From Providencia sp. R33 (GTDB taxonomy: Bacteria; Pseudomonadota; Gammaproteobacteria; Enterobacterales; Enterobacteriaceae): a DNA stretch of 64,000 bases. The position numbers were made by a program, and so were the translations under genes. The notes under the pieces are model-generated. The model had not been told where the DNA came from and ran no database searches. It saw nothing but the letters and a program-made list of their open reading frames with translations. The stretch is taken from NCBI RefSeq assembly GCF_019343475.1, contig NZ_CP072453.1, positions 4,340,001 to 4,404,000 of the forward strand, read 5' to 3'. Shown one piece after another: positions 28,621 through 37,845 of this stretch (the first letter of the stretch is position 1; each line of letters begins with the position of its first letter).

Positions 28621-29041
28621 CCTTGCTACTGCCTTCTTAATTGAGAAGTTAAGCCATGATTTTCCATGGACTGAGCGGGTTTTTTATGGAAATCAAGGGG
28701 AAAGGTATCATAACCTAAAAATTTCTGTTAATAATCAGATTGTTGGTTATGCGATAACACAATGTGTTCTTGATGAAGCAACATTATTTAATATCGCTAT
28801 TCACCCTGATTTTCAAGGTAGGGGATACGGGCGTTTATTACTGGAACAGTTGATTAGTGAGCTGATTAATAAAGGTATTATGACGCTTTGGTTAGAAGTT
28901 CGAGAATCAAATGCCTCTGCATTGCATTTATATGAAAAGCTCGGGTTTCATGAGGTCACTGTACGAAAAGACTACTACCCTGCTAAAAAAGGTCGAGAAG
29001 ACGCATTAGTTTTAGCGCTCACGCTATTTGGCTTCCAATAA
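28592..29041 (+). CDS. rimI: ribosomal protein S18 N-acetyltransferase RimI
   Basis: The 149-aa GNAT enzyme acetylates the N-terminal alanine of ribosomal protein S18. It carries HDFPWTERVF (about 22-31), NQGERYHN, NIAIHPDFQGRGYGRLLLEQLI (acetyl-CoA loop, about 67-88) and YEKLGFHEVTVRKDYYP (about 112-128). Two adjacent ATGs (28589 and 28592) are possible; I give the second, which matches the family length. In E. coli rimI is followed by yjjG and prfC; here the carnitine cluster intervenes and yjjG is absent. Confidence 0.94.
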   Translation: MKISTLKQSDLATAFLIEKLSHDFPWTERVFYGNQGERYHNLKISVNNQIVGYAITQCVLDEATLFNIAIHPDFQGRGYGRLLLEQLISELINKGIMTLWLEVRESNASALHLYEKLGFHEVTVRKDYYPAKKGREDALVLALTLFGFQ

Positions 29042-29059
29042 TTGCCCCTGAAAGTGAGT

Positions 29060-29098
29060 AAAAAACCCCAGCACATGGCAAATGTTCTGGGGTTTTTG
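29060..29098. terminator. bidirectional terminator between rimI and the BCCT gene
   Basis: AAAAACCCCAG / CTGGGGTTTTT forms an 11-bp stem with a 15-base loop. It has T-runs on both strands and serves both convergent genes. Confidence 0.9.
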
Positions 29099-29128
29099 TT
29101 ATTGAGGCATTATTAATTCACTGACTAA

Positions 29129-30688
29129 TTACTTCTCGGGCTCTGGTAACACCGGTTCATTAGCAATAGAAAGAGGCTCTTTTATCTGCTTTTTGGCTGT
29201 AGCCTGTGCATTCAATTCTTCATTTAGCCCTTTATAGGTGGAATAACACATCACTAGCATCATCATGGAAAGGGGAACTGCCATGGCAACTAACGCTGAT
29301 TGTAAGCCAGATAGCCCACCTGTCATGATAAGTACAACAGCAATTGCAGCAATCACAACACCCCAAATGATTTTGGTGATGTGAGACGGGTTCGGGTTAC
29401 CGTTTTCACTGACCATTCCCAATACAAATACCGCGGAGTTTGCTGAAGTAATAAAGAAGATCAGCACTAACGCAATGGCAAGCACACTAATGAAAGTGGA
29501 TGCAGGGAAATAATCTAAGAATTTAAATAGCGCTGACGTTACATCGGTTTTTACTGCGTCGGCGAGTGCGGTTTGCCCTAAATTTTGAATTAAGTGAATT
29601 GCAGAACCTCCCATCACGGCAAACCATGCAAATGCACTTAATACTGGAATAAATACTGCGCCAATCATAAATTCTTTAATGGTTCGGCCTTTTGAAATGC
29701 GTGCAACAAAGCTACCCACTAATGGCGCCCAAGCAATCCACCAGCCGAAGTAAAACAGTGTCCAGTTAGCAATCCAAGTACCGTCATTATAAGGCTCGGT
29801 ACGAAATGACATACTGACAAAGTTTTGCACATAGTCGCCAATACCTTGGAACAATACTTTCAAAATGGTTTGTGTTGGGCCAGAGATAAAGATAAATGCC
29901 ATCAATGCTAAAGCAAGGATTATATTCAGGTTTGATAGGTGTTTAATCGCCCCTTGTAATCCTGAAATGGTTGATGCGATATAAACAACAGTGATAACTG
30001 CAATTAACCCAACCTGCACGTAAATGCTAATAGGGAGTCCCCATAAGTAATTCATTCCACTGTTAACTTGCAGTGTACCAAACCCCAATGAGGTGGCGAT
30101 TCCAATTACAACGGAAAGCATCACTAACACATTAATTAGCTTACCGACAGAACCATAAATACGATCGCCAATTAAGGGATAGAAAACGGAACTAATTGAT
30201 GAAGGTAGCTTTTTTCTGAATTGGAAATAACCAAGGGCAACACCGACTAACGCATAACAAGCCCATGCGGAAACCCCCCAATGTAGGTAAACATATTGCA
30301 TTGCTGCTTTTGCCGATTGCTCGGTTGAGCCTTGGCCAATCGGAGGGCTGATATAGTAAGAGACTGGCTCAGCAACCCCCCAAAACATCAAGCTAATACC
30401 GATAGATGCACTAAATAACATGGCAATCCATGTCACCGTACTGTATTCGGGTTTATCACTATCATCACCAAGACGAATATGACCGAATTTAGAAAAACCA
30501 AGGAACATGCAAAAGCTAAAAAAGATAAAGACGGAACCTAGAATAAACCAGCCTAGGTTGTTATAGATAAAGCTCAGAGCAGAATGTGAAAATGCTTCCA
30601 GTTTGTCTGGGATAAACGCGCCCACACTGATAATAGCCAAGCTAATGGCTAACGACACGTAAAATACGGATTTCTTATGATTCATCAT
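29129..30688 (-). CDS. BCCT-family betaine/carnitine transporter
   Basis: The 519-aa inner-membrane carrier has about twelve transmembrane segments and the BCCT hallmarks FWGVAEPVSYY (about 102-112) and GWWIAWAPLVGSFVARISKG (about 314-333). It imports quaternary ammonium compounds. It is divergent from cntA, and the equivalent gene in the E. coli yeaTUVWX cluster is the BCCT gene yeaV, so L-carnitine (or gamma-butyrobetaine) is the likely substrate. The start is uncertain: the frame opens at GTG 30709, but GGAG lies 7 bases before the ATG at 30688. Confidence 0.88.
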   Translation of the reverse strand: MMNHKKSVFYVSLAISLAIISVGAFIPDKLEAFSHSALSFIYNNLGWFILGSVFIFFSFCMFLGFSKFGHIRLGDDSDKPEYSTVTWIAMLFSASIGISLMFWGVAEPVSYYISPPIGQGSTEQSAKAAMQYVYLHWGVSAWACYALVGVALGYFQFRKKLPSSISSVFYPLIGDRIYGSVGKLINVLVMLSVVIGIATSLGFGTLQVNSGMNYLWGLPISIYVQVGLIAVITVVYIASTISGLQGAIKHLSNLNIILALALMAFIFISGPTQTILKVLFQGIGDYVQNFVSMSFRTEPYNDGTWIANWTLFYFGWWIAWAPLVGSFVARISKGRTIKEFMIGAVFIPVLSAFAWFAVMGGSAIHLIQNLGQTALADAVKTDVTSALFKFLDYFPASTFISVLAIALVLIFFITSANSAVFVLGMVSENGNPNPSHITKIIWGVVIAAIAVVLIMTGGLSGLQSALVAMAVPLSMMMLVMCYSTYKGLNEELNAQATAKKQIKEPLSIANEPVLPEPEK

Positions 30689-30956
30689 ACCTCTTCTCCA
30701 GTTGCTCACTTATTTTTTGTCTTTTATGAGAGTTGGCTTGCAGGGAATGCCTGTTTATTTTTTAAGGGTACATCGGGTGTATGGTTACTTTGGGTTTACA
30801 GAGAATAGCCATGCAAAGATTGCGTAGTCAACAAGTAATTAACTGAGCGTTAACATTAAAATTAATTATTTATAACTCAGTGCATTGATTTTAATTGATT
30901 AAATGTTTTCGTCTGAATGTTGCCCAATATTTTGTTTGATCATTTATGCGATCTTC

Positions 30957-30983
30957 GTTAACATCTGTGCAAAAGATGTTAAC
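30957..30983. promoter_or_regulatory. inverted repeat at the cntA promoter
   Basis: GTTAACATCT and AGATGTTAAC form a perfect 10-bp dyad around 7 bases, ending 27 bases before the cntA ATG. A further half-site GTTAACAT lies at 30849-30856. Its place suggests an operator for one of the two regulators of the cluster. No other feature stands out in the BCCT-cntA gap. Confidence 0.55.
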
Positions 30984-31010
30984 TATAAGTTTACATAAGT
31001 GAGGGCAATT

Positions 31011-32138
31011 ATGAGCAATGCAGCAAAAGTCATTTCGATTAATGATCACCTTGATATTGATAACGCATGGACAATCCCTGCACGTTATTACACATCTAAT
31101 GATATTTTTGAATATGAAAAAGAAAAAATCTTTGCTAACTCATGGGTTTGCGTTGCCCATATTAGTGAAGTTAAAGAAAAAAATTCCTATATCACCCGTG
31201 AATTAATTGGCGAAAGCTTAGTGATTGTACGCGGTCGTGATGATGTCCTACGTGGTTTTTATAACGTATGCCCTCACCGTGGGCACCAATTAATTAGTGG
31301 TGACAGCGGTAAAGTTAAAAATGTGATTACCTGCCCTTACCATGCGTGGGCGTTCAAACTCGATGGTCAGTTAGCCCATGCGACAAACTGTGAAAACGTG
31401 AATAACTTTGAGTCTGATGCGATGTCACTAAGCAGCTTCCATGTGACTGAACATGCAGGGTTTATTTATGTGAATATGACGGTGGGTGAGCCACAGCCGA
31501 TTGAAGAACAACTGCCAGGCCTAGCTGAAAAAATGCAAGAAGCCTGCGCGGTGATTGGCGATTTAAAACTGGCAGCGCGTTTTGTTAGCCGTACACCAGC
31601 AAACTGGAAAACAATCGTTGATAACTATATTGAATGTTATCACTGCCCAACAAACCACGTCAGTTTCGCCAGCTCTGTAGATGTGAATGTTTACGAACAT
31701 CAACTTCTGGATAATTGGACGGTACAAATTGGTAAAGCCAAGCCATCTGATTCCTCCTATCAGTTTGATGAATCAGTTTTAGACCCGCGCTTCTTTGGTT
31801 TTTGGATTTGGCCAAGCACTATGTTCAACATGCCGCCGGGTGGGGATTTTATGACCGTTATTTATGAATTTCCAGTGAGCGCAGGGGAGACTTTGCAGCA
31901 CTATGATATTTATTTCCTTAATGAAGAGCTGACGGAATATCAGAAAAACTTAGTGGAATGGTATCGCACTGTGTTCCGCCCAGAAGATTTGCGTTTAGTT
32001 GAAAGTGTTCAAAAAGGGCTGAGATCCCGTGGCTATCGTGGCCAAGGACGCATTATGGCGGATAGGCAGCGCAGTGGGATCAGTGAGCATGGCGTGGCAC
32101 ACTTCCACAAAATTGTTGCTGGCGCACATACTGAATAA
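31011..32138 (+). CDS. cntA: carnitine monooxygenase oxygenase component CntA (YeaW-like)
   Basis: The 375-aa Rieske oxygenase cleaves L-carnitine to trimethylamine and malic semialdehyde. Rieske ligands are in CPHRGH (Cys87, His89) and CPYHAW (Cys108, His111). The non-haem iron site lies in DNYIECYHCPTNH, with His211 and His216. The residue bridging the two centres is Glu208 rather than the Asp of most Rieske oxygenases, a known trait of the CntA/YeaW group. The ATG at 31011 has AGGG 5 bases upstream; a GTG at 30999 is less likely. It opens the operon with the semialdehyde dehydrogenase and CntB genes. Confidence 0.92.
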   Translation: MSNAAKVISINDHLDIDNAWTIPARYYTSNDIFEYEKEKIFANSWVCVAHISEVKEKNSYITRELIGESLVIVRGRDDVLRGFYNVCPHRGHQLISGDSGKVKNVITCPYHAWAFKLDGQLAHATNCENVNNFESDAMSLSSFHVTEHAGFIYVNMTVGEPQPIEEQLPGLAEKMQEACAVIGDLKLAARFVSRTPANWKTIVDNYIECYHCPTNHVSFASSVDVNVYEHQLLDNWTVQIGKAKPSDSSYQFDESVLDPRFFGFWIWPSTMFNMPPGGDFMTVIYEFPVSAGETLQHYDIYFLNEELTEYQKNLVEWYRTVFRPEDLRLVESVQKGLRSRGYRGQGRIMADRQRSGISEHGVAHFHKIVAGAHTE

Positions 32139-32170
32139 TTTTTGAATAATCACCAAAGGAGTCGTCACAC

Positions 32171-33619
32171 ATGCAGACAGTCACTCACCCAACGCTTTTT
32201 CGCCAGTCTTGTTATATTAACGGGCAATGGGTTGATTCAGATAAAAAAATTCCTGTGACTAACCCTGCTGACCAATCTGTGCTGGGAAATATTCCCAGCC
32301 TAACGGCAGCGCAAGTGGATGAGGCGATTGAACAGGCTCACCGAGCAATGGAAGGTTGGAAACAACTGACCGCGAAGACCCGTTCAATCATTTTACGCCG
32401 TTGGTTTGAGCTGATCGAAGCCAATGTCGACGATCTCGGCCTTATCATGACCCTTGAGCAAGGCAAGCCGCTACATGAAGCCAAAGGGGAAATCCGCTAT
32501 GCGGCTTCTTTTATTGAATGGTTTGCGGAGGAAGGTAAGCGCGCGTATGGGGAAACTATCCCTCAAACCGTTGGCAGTAACCGCATTTCAACAATAAAAC
32601 AGCCGATTGGTGTCTGTAGCGCTATCACTCCGTGGAATTTTCCTGCGGCGATGATCACGCGTAAGGCGGCACCGGCTTTGGCGGCAGGGTGCAGCATTAT
32701 TATTAAACCCGCGACAGAAACACCTTTTACTGCTCTCGCATTAGCGCAGCTGGCGGATGAAGCCGGTATTCCAGCAGGGATATTTAACGTCATCACTGGG
32801 GATTCTCGAATTGTAGGTGAACGGCTGACAAAACATGCGCTTATCAGTAAGTTTTCATTTACAGGTTCAACACAAGTCGGCCGTGTGCTATCGGAACAAT
32901 GTGCCTCAACCATCAAGAAAACGTCACTAGAGCTTGGCGGAAATGCGCCGTTTATTGTCTTCGAGGATGCCGATATTGATAAAGCGGTGACCAGTGCAGT
33001 TCAAGCGAAATTTCGCAATGGTGGGCAAACCTGCGTCTGCGTTAACCGTTTCTACCTTCATGATGCTATTTTCGACGAATTTAAGACCAAATTTGTTGCA
33101 GAAGTCGCCAAGTTGAAAGTTGGGAATGGGGTGGATGTTGGTACAGATATCGGGCCGATGATTACCACTAAAGCTATTGATGGCATGAATGCACTATTAC
33201 AAGACGCATTGGCAAAAGGTGCAAAACAGCTGGTATTGGGTAATGAAATCAAAGAGCAAGGCCATTTTTTCAATCCAAAAGTGCTGGTGGATGTTGATGA
33301 TTCAATGGATATCGTGCATGAAGAAATCTTTGGCCCTATTGCAACATTGATCCGCTTTAAGGATGAAAATGAAGTTATTACGCGAGCAAACAATACGATT
33401 TATGGGCTAGCGGCTTACTTCTTCTCCCGTGATGTGAACCGTGTCTATCGTGTTGCTGAAAAATTGCAAAGTGGCATGGTGGGGATCAACACAGGGTTGA
33501 TTTCTAATGAAGTGGCGCCATTCGGTGGCGTTAAGCAATCAGGGCTCGGAAAAGAAGGGTCTCGATATGGCATCGAAGACTACTTAAGTATCAAATACCT
33601 GTGCTTAGATATCGGCTAA
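32171..33619 (+). CDS. semialdehyde dehydrogenase (GabD-like), probable malic semialdehyde dehydrogenase
   Basis: The 482-aa enzyme has the ALDH signatures ITPWNFPAAM (about 149-158), FTGSTQVGR, catalytic Glu in LELGGNAPF (about 254-262) and catalytic Cys in NGGQTCVCVNRF (about 282-293). It is closest in style to succinate-semialdehyde dehydrogenase. Its place between cntA and cntB suggests that it oxidises malic semialdehyde, the carbon product of carnitine cleavage, to malate. AAAGGAG precedes the ATG. E. coli yeaVWX has no dehydrogenase in this position, so its insertion here is notable. Confidence 0.88.
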   Translation: MQTVTHPTLFRQSCYINGQWVDSDKKIPVTNPADQSVLGNIPSLTAAQVDEAIEQAHRAMEGWKQLTAKTRSIILRRWFELIEANVDDLGLIMTLEQGKPLHEAKGEIRYAASFIEWFAEEGKRAYGETIPQTVGSNRISTIKQPIGVCSAITPWNFPAAMITRKAAPALAAGCSIIIKPATETPFTALALAQLADEAGIPAGIFNVITGDSRIVGERLTKHALISKFSFTGSTQVGRVLSEQCASTIKKTSLELGGNAPFIVFEDADIDKAVTSAVQAKFRNGGQTCVCVNRFYLHDAIFDEFKTKFVAEVAKLKVGNGVDVGTDIGPMITTKAIDGMNALLQDALAKGAKQLVLGNEIKEQGHFFNPKVLVDVDDSMDIVHEEIFGPIATLIRFKDENEVITRANNTIYGLAAYFFSRDVNRVYRVAEKLQSGMVGINTGLISNEVAPFGGVKQSGLGKEGSRYGIEDYLSIKYLCLDIG

Positions 33620-33635
33620 TAAGAGGGAAACGGTG

Positions 33636-34589
33636 ATGAGCCAAGAAAAAATTGCAGTGAATGTCAGCCGAATTGAACAGGTTAGCTCAACGATTAAAAT
33701 GTTCGAATTTGTCGCCCAAGAGGGCAGTTTCTTGCCTTTTAGTGCTGGTAGCCATGTCACCGTGCATATGGGGGAGCAAACGGGGTTACAGCGTGCTTAT
33801 TCGCTGATTAGCGACCCAAAACACGGTGGTAGTTACTGTATTTCAGTTTTGCGCGATGAAAACTCGAAAGGCGGATCGGCATTTATGCATGAGCAGCTGT
33901 CTGTTGGTGATTGTATCCATCTTTCACCTGCTCAAAATTTCTTTTCCCTTGAACAAGATAGCCAGTGCAAGCACTTGCTAATTGCAGGGGGAATTGGCAT
34001 CACACCGTTTTTGTCTTATTTATATGAATTAGAGCAAGGCGGCATGGACTTCGAGTTGCATTATTGCTTTCGTGATGCGAAAACCGCTGCGTTTATCGAA
34101 CATTTACAAGAACGTATCGGCTCGCGCTTGCATCTTTATGATGGTAGCCAAGGGCAAAGGATGCCTGTTGAGCAGTTAATTCAGTCCCAGCCCTCATCAA
34201 GTCATGTGTATGTGTGTGGCCCGCAATCATTAATTAATACGGTGATTGAAAAAGGGAATCAACATCTTGGAGAATCACACGTCCATTTTGAAAACTTTGG
34301 TGAGGTTGCCAGTGAAGGGGAATCTTTCGAAGTTCACTTTCAGCGCTCAGGCTTTAGCCTAGAAGTTGGCAAAGACATGTCTATTTTACAGGTTATCGAA
34401 GCAGATAAGCGCATTAATGTGGAATGTTTATGCCGCAATGGGGTTTGTGGAACCTGCGAAACGGCGATCCTTGAAGGTGAAGCGGATCATCGCGACCATT
34501 ATTTAGACGATGATGAAAAAGCGGTGCAAAAAACCATGATGCTGTGTGTTTCTCGGGCGAAAAGTAAACGCTTAGTGCTTGATTTATAA
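33636..34589 (+). CDS. cntB: carnitine monooxygenase reductase component CntB (YeaX-like)
   Basis: The 317-aa iron-sulfur flavoprotein passes electrons from NAD(P)H to CntA. Order of domains: FMN-binding barrel with RAYSLISDP (about 50-58), nucleotide domain with LLIAGGIGITPFLSYL (about 112-127) and YVCGPQSLI, then a C-terminal plant-type [2Fe-2S] ferredoxin with CLCRNGVCGTCETAILEG and a distal Cys (MMLCVSRA). The ATG at 33636 follows AGAGGG by 8 bases. It is last of the three-gene operon, 16 bases after the dehydrogenase gene. Confidence 0.92.
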   Translation: MSQEKIAVNVSRIEQVSSTIKMFEFVAQEGSFLPFSAGSHVTVHMGEQTGLQRAYSLISDPKHGGSYCISVLRDENSKGGSAFMHEQLSVGDCIHLSPAQNFFSLEQDSQCKHLLIAGGIGITPFLSYLYELEQGGMDFELHYCFRDAKTAAFIEHLQERIGSRLHLYDGSQGQRMPVEQLIQSQPSSSHVYVCGPQSLINTVIEKGNQHLGESHVHFENFGEVASEGESFEVHFQRSGFSLEVGKDMSILQVIEADKRINVECLCRNGVCGTCETAILEGEADHRDHYLDDDEKAVQKTMMLCVSRAKSKRLVLDL

Positions 34590-34624
34590 ACCACTCACCC
34601 CACTGTAACATGTGGGGTAAATCA

Positions 34625-35533
34625 TTAAGCTTGTTTGAGTTCAAACATCAAAAACGGTTGGTTTTCATCATTAACGTGTTGATATGCAGTGATTTGCTTA
34701 TCTTGGAAAACAATTTGCCCGCGACCCGCTTGGCATACGTCTTCTAGCCAAGTTTTGTGGTTAATCACGAGTTGGTACAATAAACGTTGTAGTTCGAGGT
34801 AGTCAATTTCAGTGGATTGATTATGTAAATTACTGGCGAGAATTTCCCCCGCTTTATCTGTGAAAACGACTAAGTGGTTGAAGTGGGAAAGTAAAACATC
34901 AAAGTAGGATTTGATTTTTCGCAGACGTAATTCGTTATTTTTACGTTCGGTATTATCAAGACTGATCCCAACTAATTTCGTCACTTTGCCATTTGGACCT
35001 TTAACGCCTGTTGCGCGGGAGGTGATCCAACGGTATTCGCCTTCCCAGTTAATTTTAAAATCCATTTCGTGAGCACCACCTTCACGAATGATTTTTGAGT
35101 AACCATTCACCAACTTTTCTTTGGATTCAGGCGTCATTAAAGCCCAAAAATCTTCGTTGGTCGTGATTTTAATGCCATAAACGGCTTCGACGTTATCTGA
35201 GTAGTTTAATTCGCCAGTGAGCAAATCCCATTCCCACGTCACAATATCGGCAGACTCTTGCAGATGTACTTCGTTGATGTTGCGCATGACACCTGCATTG
35301 GTGACAGTAATTTGGTTATTGGTGTATTCGCCGTATTTTAACCAAATTTTATCGACATCCAGTAACGTGGCGAGCTTATCAAGGTTGTCTTCGTCAATCA
35401 TACCGCCTTTTGTCCACTTGTTGACGGCGGTTCGAGAGACACCAAGGACTTGTGCGGCCTTAAGTTGGCTCATTTTCTTTTGCTTGAGCAGCTTTAATAA
35501 ACGTTCTTTGAATGTCTCTGTCTCTGTTATCAA
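34625..35533 (-). CDS. regulator with N-terminal HTH and PAS domain
   Basis: The 302-aa protein begins with a Cro/CI-type helix-turn-helix (MSQLKAAQVLGVSRTAVNKWTKG, about 20-42). A PAS domain with a PAC-like motif follows (about 90-195: ADIVTWEWDLLTGEL, YRWITSRATGVKGPNGKVTKLVGISLDNTERK). The C-terminal ~100 residues have no family I recognise. A PAS sensor fused directly to this type of DNA-binding domain is uncommon. It overlaps the start of the neighbouring LysR gene's end by 4 bases, which implies a two-regulator operon. It lies convergent to cntB and probably governs the carnitine genes. Confidence 0.82.
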   Translation of the reverse strand: MITETETFKERLLKLLKQKKMSQLKAAQVLGVSRTAVNKWTKGGMIDEDNLDKLATLLDVDKIWLKYGEYTNNQITVTNAGVMRNINEVHLQESADIVTWEWDLLTGELNYSDNVEAVYGIKITTNEDFWALMTPESKEKLVNGYSKIIREGGAHEMDFKINWEGEYRWITSRATGVKGPNGKVTKLVGISLDNTERKNNELRLRKIKSYFDVLLSHFNHLVVFTDKAGEILASNLHNQSTEIDYLELQRLLYQLVINHKTWLEDVCQAGRGQIVFQDKQITAYQHVNDENQPFLMFELKQA

Positions 35534-36477
35534 TTGCTATCTACCTTTACTGAAGGTTTTGCCATAAATCCATTTTGCAAATGGGCCGTAAGGTACTGCT
35601 CGAGGTTTTCAATGAAAACTCTAAGATTAGCACTTGTTCGAATACTTCTCGAATAAACGGCATAAACATCGGCGGTTTGGTACCATTCTGGGAGGACGCG
35701 CACGAGCTGTCCCGATTCTAACTCGGGTAAGACGCTCCATAAGGAGCGCAGTAGAATGCCTTCCCCGCTTAAGCACCACTGTTTAGCAACTTCACCATTA
35801 TTCACGGTGAGCTTGCTATTAGGGGTAACGGTCATATTCTCTTGGTTTTGCGCTAGCTTCCATACCGCAGGTGCTTGGTTGCGTTCTTTAATGGCAATAC
35901 AAAAATGCTTTTGCTCAAGCTCTTGTGGGTATTTCGGGTAGCCATTTTTTTCTAAATAACGGGGCGCTGCACAAAGTATGCGCTGGTTTGTTGCGATACG
36001 CCGTGCAATAAATTGATCGGAGATAGTGCCGCCAATACAAATATCCACATCAATGTTTTCATTGATAATATCGACGGATTTATCCGTTAACGTGAGGTCG
36101 ATAGCCAATAAAGGGTATTGAGCGCGTAATGACAGGATAAATGGGTTGATATAGGTGCTGCCAAACCCTGTGCTGCAACTGATCCGCAGTGAACCACGGA
36201 TTTCTTCGCGACAGGCGTTGAGCGCTTCTTGCATGTGCTCAAGTTCCGCTAACATCAATTCGCTACTGCGTAGAATAATTTGCCCTTCATGGGTCAGCTT
36301 GATCGAGCGAGCACTTCGAAAAAATAGCGTTTGCCCTAGGTTTTCTTCCAACAATTTGATCCGCTTAGAAATATACGCGGGTGAAACCAATAGCTGCGCT
36401 GCCGCTTGAGAAAAACTCATTAAACGGGCGACGGTGACAAAAACACGAATGTCCTCTAACGCAGGAAGCTTGTTCAT
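35530..36477 (-). CDS. LysR-type regulator (DmlR-like)
   Basis: The 315-aa protein has the LysR N-terminal helix-turn-helix (VARLMSFSQAAAQLLVSPAYISKRIKLLEE, about 16-45) and a periplasmic-binding-like effector domain. It is divergent from the dmlA-like gene at a 101-base gap, the arrangement of E. coli dmlR-dmlA, where DmlR activates dmlA in response to D-malate. It is the first gene of the two-regulator operon. Its ligand is inferred from the context only. Confidence 0.87.
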   Translation of the reverse strand: MNKLPALEDIRVFVTVARLMSFSQAAAQLLVSPAYISKRIKLLEENLGQTLFFRSARSIKLTHEGQIILRSSELMLAELEHMQEALNACREEIRGSLRISCSTGFGSTYINPFILSLRAQYPLLAIDLTLTDKSVDIINENIDVDICIGGTISDQFIARRIATNQRILCAAPRYLEKNGYPKYPQELEQKHFCIAIKERNQAPAVWKLAQNQENMTVTPNSKLTVNNGEVAKQWCLSGEGILLRSLWSVLPELESGQLVRVLPEWYQTADVYAVYSRSIRTSANLRVFIENLEQYLTAHLQNGFMAKPSVKVDSN

Positions 36478-36578
36478 AGTTTGTAAACCTAAGGATTACA
36501 GTTCATGTCTATACTTTATCACAGCAATCCCTAAACTGGAGAAAAACACACCTAATTCATTTATCAGAGGTTTTCACC

Positions 36579-37643
36579 ATGTCACAATTCAACATAGCGG
36601 TTATTCCGGGGGATGGTATTGGTACGGAAGTGATCCCAGAAGGGTTAAAAGTTTTAGCTGCCGCCGCCAGTAAACACAATGTAAAACTCAACTTTACACA
36701 TTTTGATTGGTCATGTGAAACCTACCATCGCACTGGGCGCATGATGCCTGAAGATGGCTTAGAACAATTGAAAAAGTTTGATGCGATTTTCCTGGGGGCA
36801 GTAGGCTTCCCAGGTGTACCTGACCATATTTCGTTATGGGGTTTATTGTTGCCGATTCGCCGTGCATTTAACCAATATGTTAACCTGCGCCCAGTTCGTT
36901 TATTTGAAGGGATTAAATGCCCTCTAGCAGATAAAAAACCAGGGGATATTGATTTTTATGTGGTGCGTGAAAACGTGGAAGGGGAATATTCCGCCATTGG
37001 CGGGATTCAATATGAAGGCACGGAAGATGAAATGGTGCTACAACAAAGTATTTTTACCCGTAAAGGTACAGATCGTATTTTAAAATATGCGTTTGAATTA
37101 GCGCAAACTCGTGAGAAAAAACACCTGAGCTCTGCCACTAAATCTAATGGATTATTCCACTCCATGCCGTATTGGGATAGCCGTGTGGCTGAGATGGCTA
37201 AGTCCTACCCAGAGATCAAAGTCGATCAATTCCACATTGACATTTTTGCAGCAAATTTAGTGCGCATGCCTGAATTTTACGATGTGATTGTTGGGTCAAA
37301 TTTATTTGGTGATATTTTGTCTGATTTAGGCCCTGCTTGTACGGGAACCATTGCGATTGCACCGTCTGCCAATATCAACCCAGAAAAAGAGTTTCCATCC
37401 ATGTTTGAGCCTGTACATGGCTCAGCGCCAGACATTGCAGGGCAAAATATTGCTAATCCAATAGGCACTATTTGGGCGGCAGCGATGATGATGCAACACT
37501 TAGGTTGCCCTGAAATGCACGATAGCATTATGGCTGCGGTGGAAACAGCGATTAAAGAGCGCCGCCATTTGACGCGTGATATGGGCGGAAATGCGAGCAC
37601 TCAGGCGTTAGGCGATGAAATCACTCAATTGATTTTGGCCTAA
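36579..37643 (+). CDS. dmlA: D-malate dehydrogenase (decarboxylating), DmlA/tartrate dehydrogenase type
   Basis: The 354-aa enzyme belongs to the isocitrate/isopropylmalate dehydrogenase superfamily: IPGDGIGTEV (8-17), arginine-bearing NLRPVRLFEG, YVVRENVEGEYS (about 127-138), and the conserved metal site DLGPACTGTIAIAPSANINPE. It oxidatively decarboxylates D-malate to pyruvate. Length is close to E. coli DmlA (361 aa). It completes the route from carnitine: (R)-carnitine keeps its C3 configuration through CntA and the dehydrogenase and should yield (R)-malate, which is D-malate. AGAGG lies 8 bases before the ATG. Confidence 0.92.
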   Translation: MSQFNIAVIPGDGIGTEVIPEGLKVLAAAASKHNVKLNFTHFDWSCETYHRTGRMMPEDGLEQLKKFDAIFLGAVGFPGVPDHISLWGLLLPIRRAFNQYVNLRPVRLFEGIKCPLADKKPGDIDFYVVRENVEGEYSAIGGIQYEGTEDEMVLQQSIFTRKGTDRILKYAFELAQTREKKHLSSATKSNGLFHSMPYWDSRVAEMAKSYPEIKVDQFHIDIFAANLVRMPEFYDVIVGSNLFGDILSDLGPACTGTIAIAPSANINPEKEFPSMFEPVHGSAPDIAGQNIANPIGTIWAAAMMMQHLGCPEMHDSIMAAVETAIKERRHLTRDMGGNASTQALGDEITQLILA

Positions 37644-37845
37644 TATGTTCGTTATTTAAGCCATTTCTACGTTACATCGGGGTATTGTTTTCGCCGTACC
37701 TCGATGCTTTGATTGTTAATACCCCCAAGATCTGCGAAAATATCCACCAATTATGTTTAACAACACGGATTTGCACCGCGAAGTGCCACATTGAGCCAAG
37801 CCGCGTGCCGCTATAAATCTGTATTCAGACGAAAAGAACGGTTAA

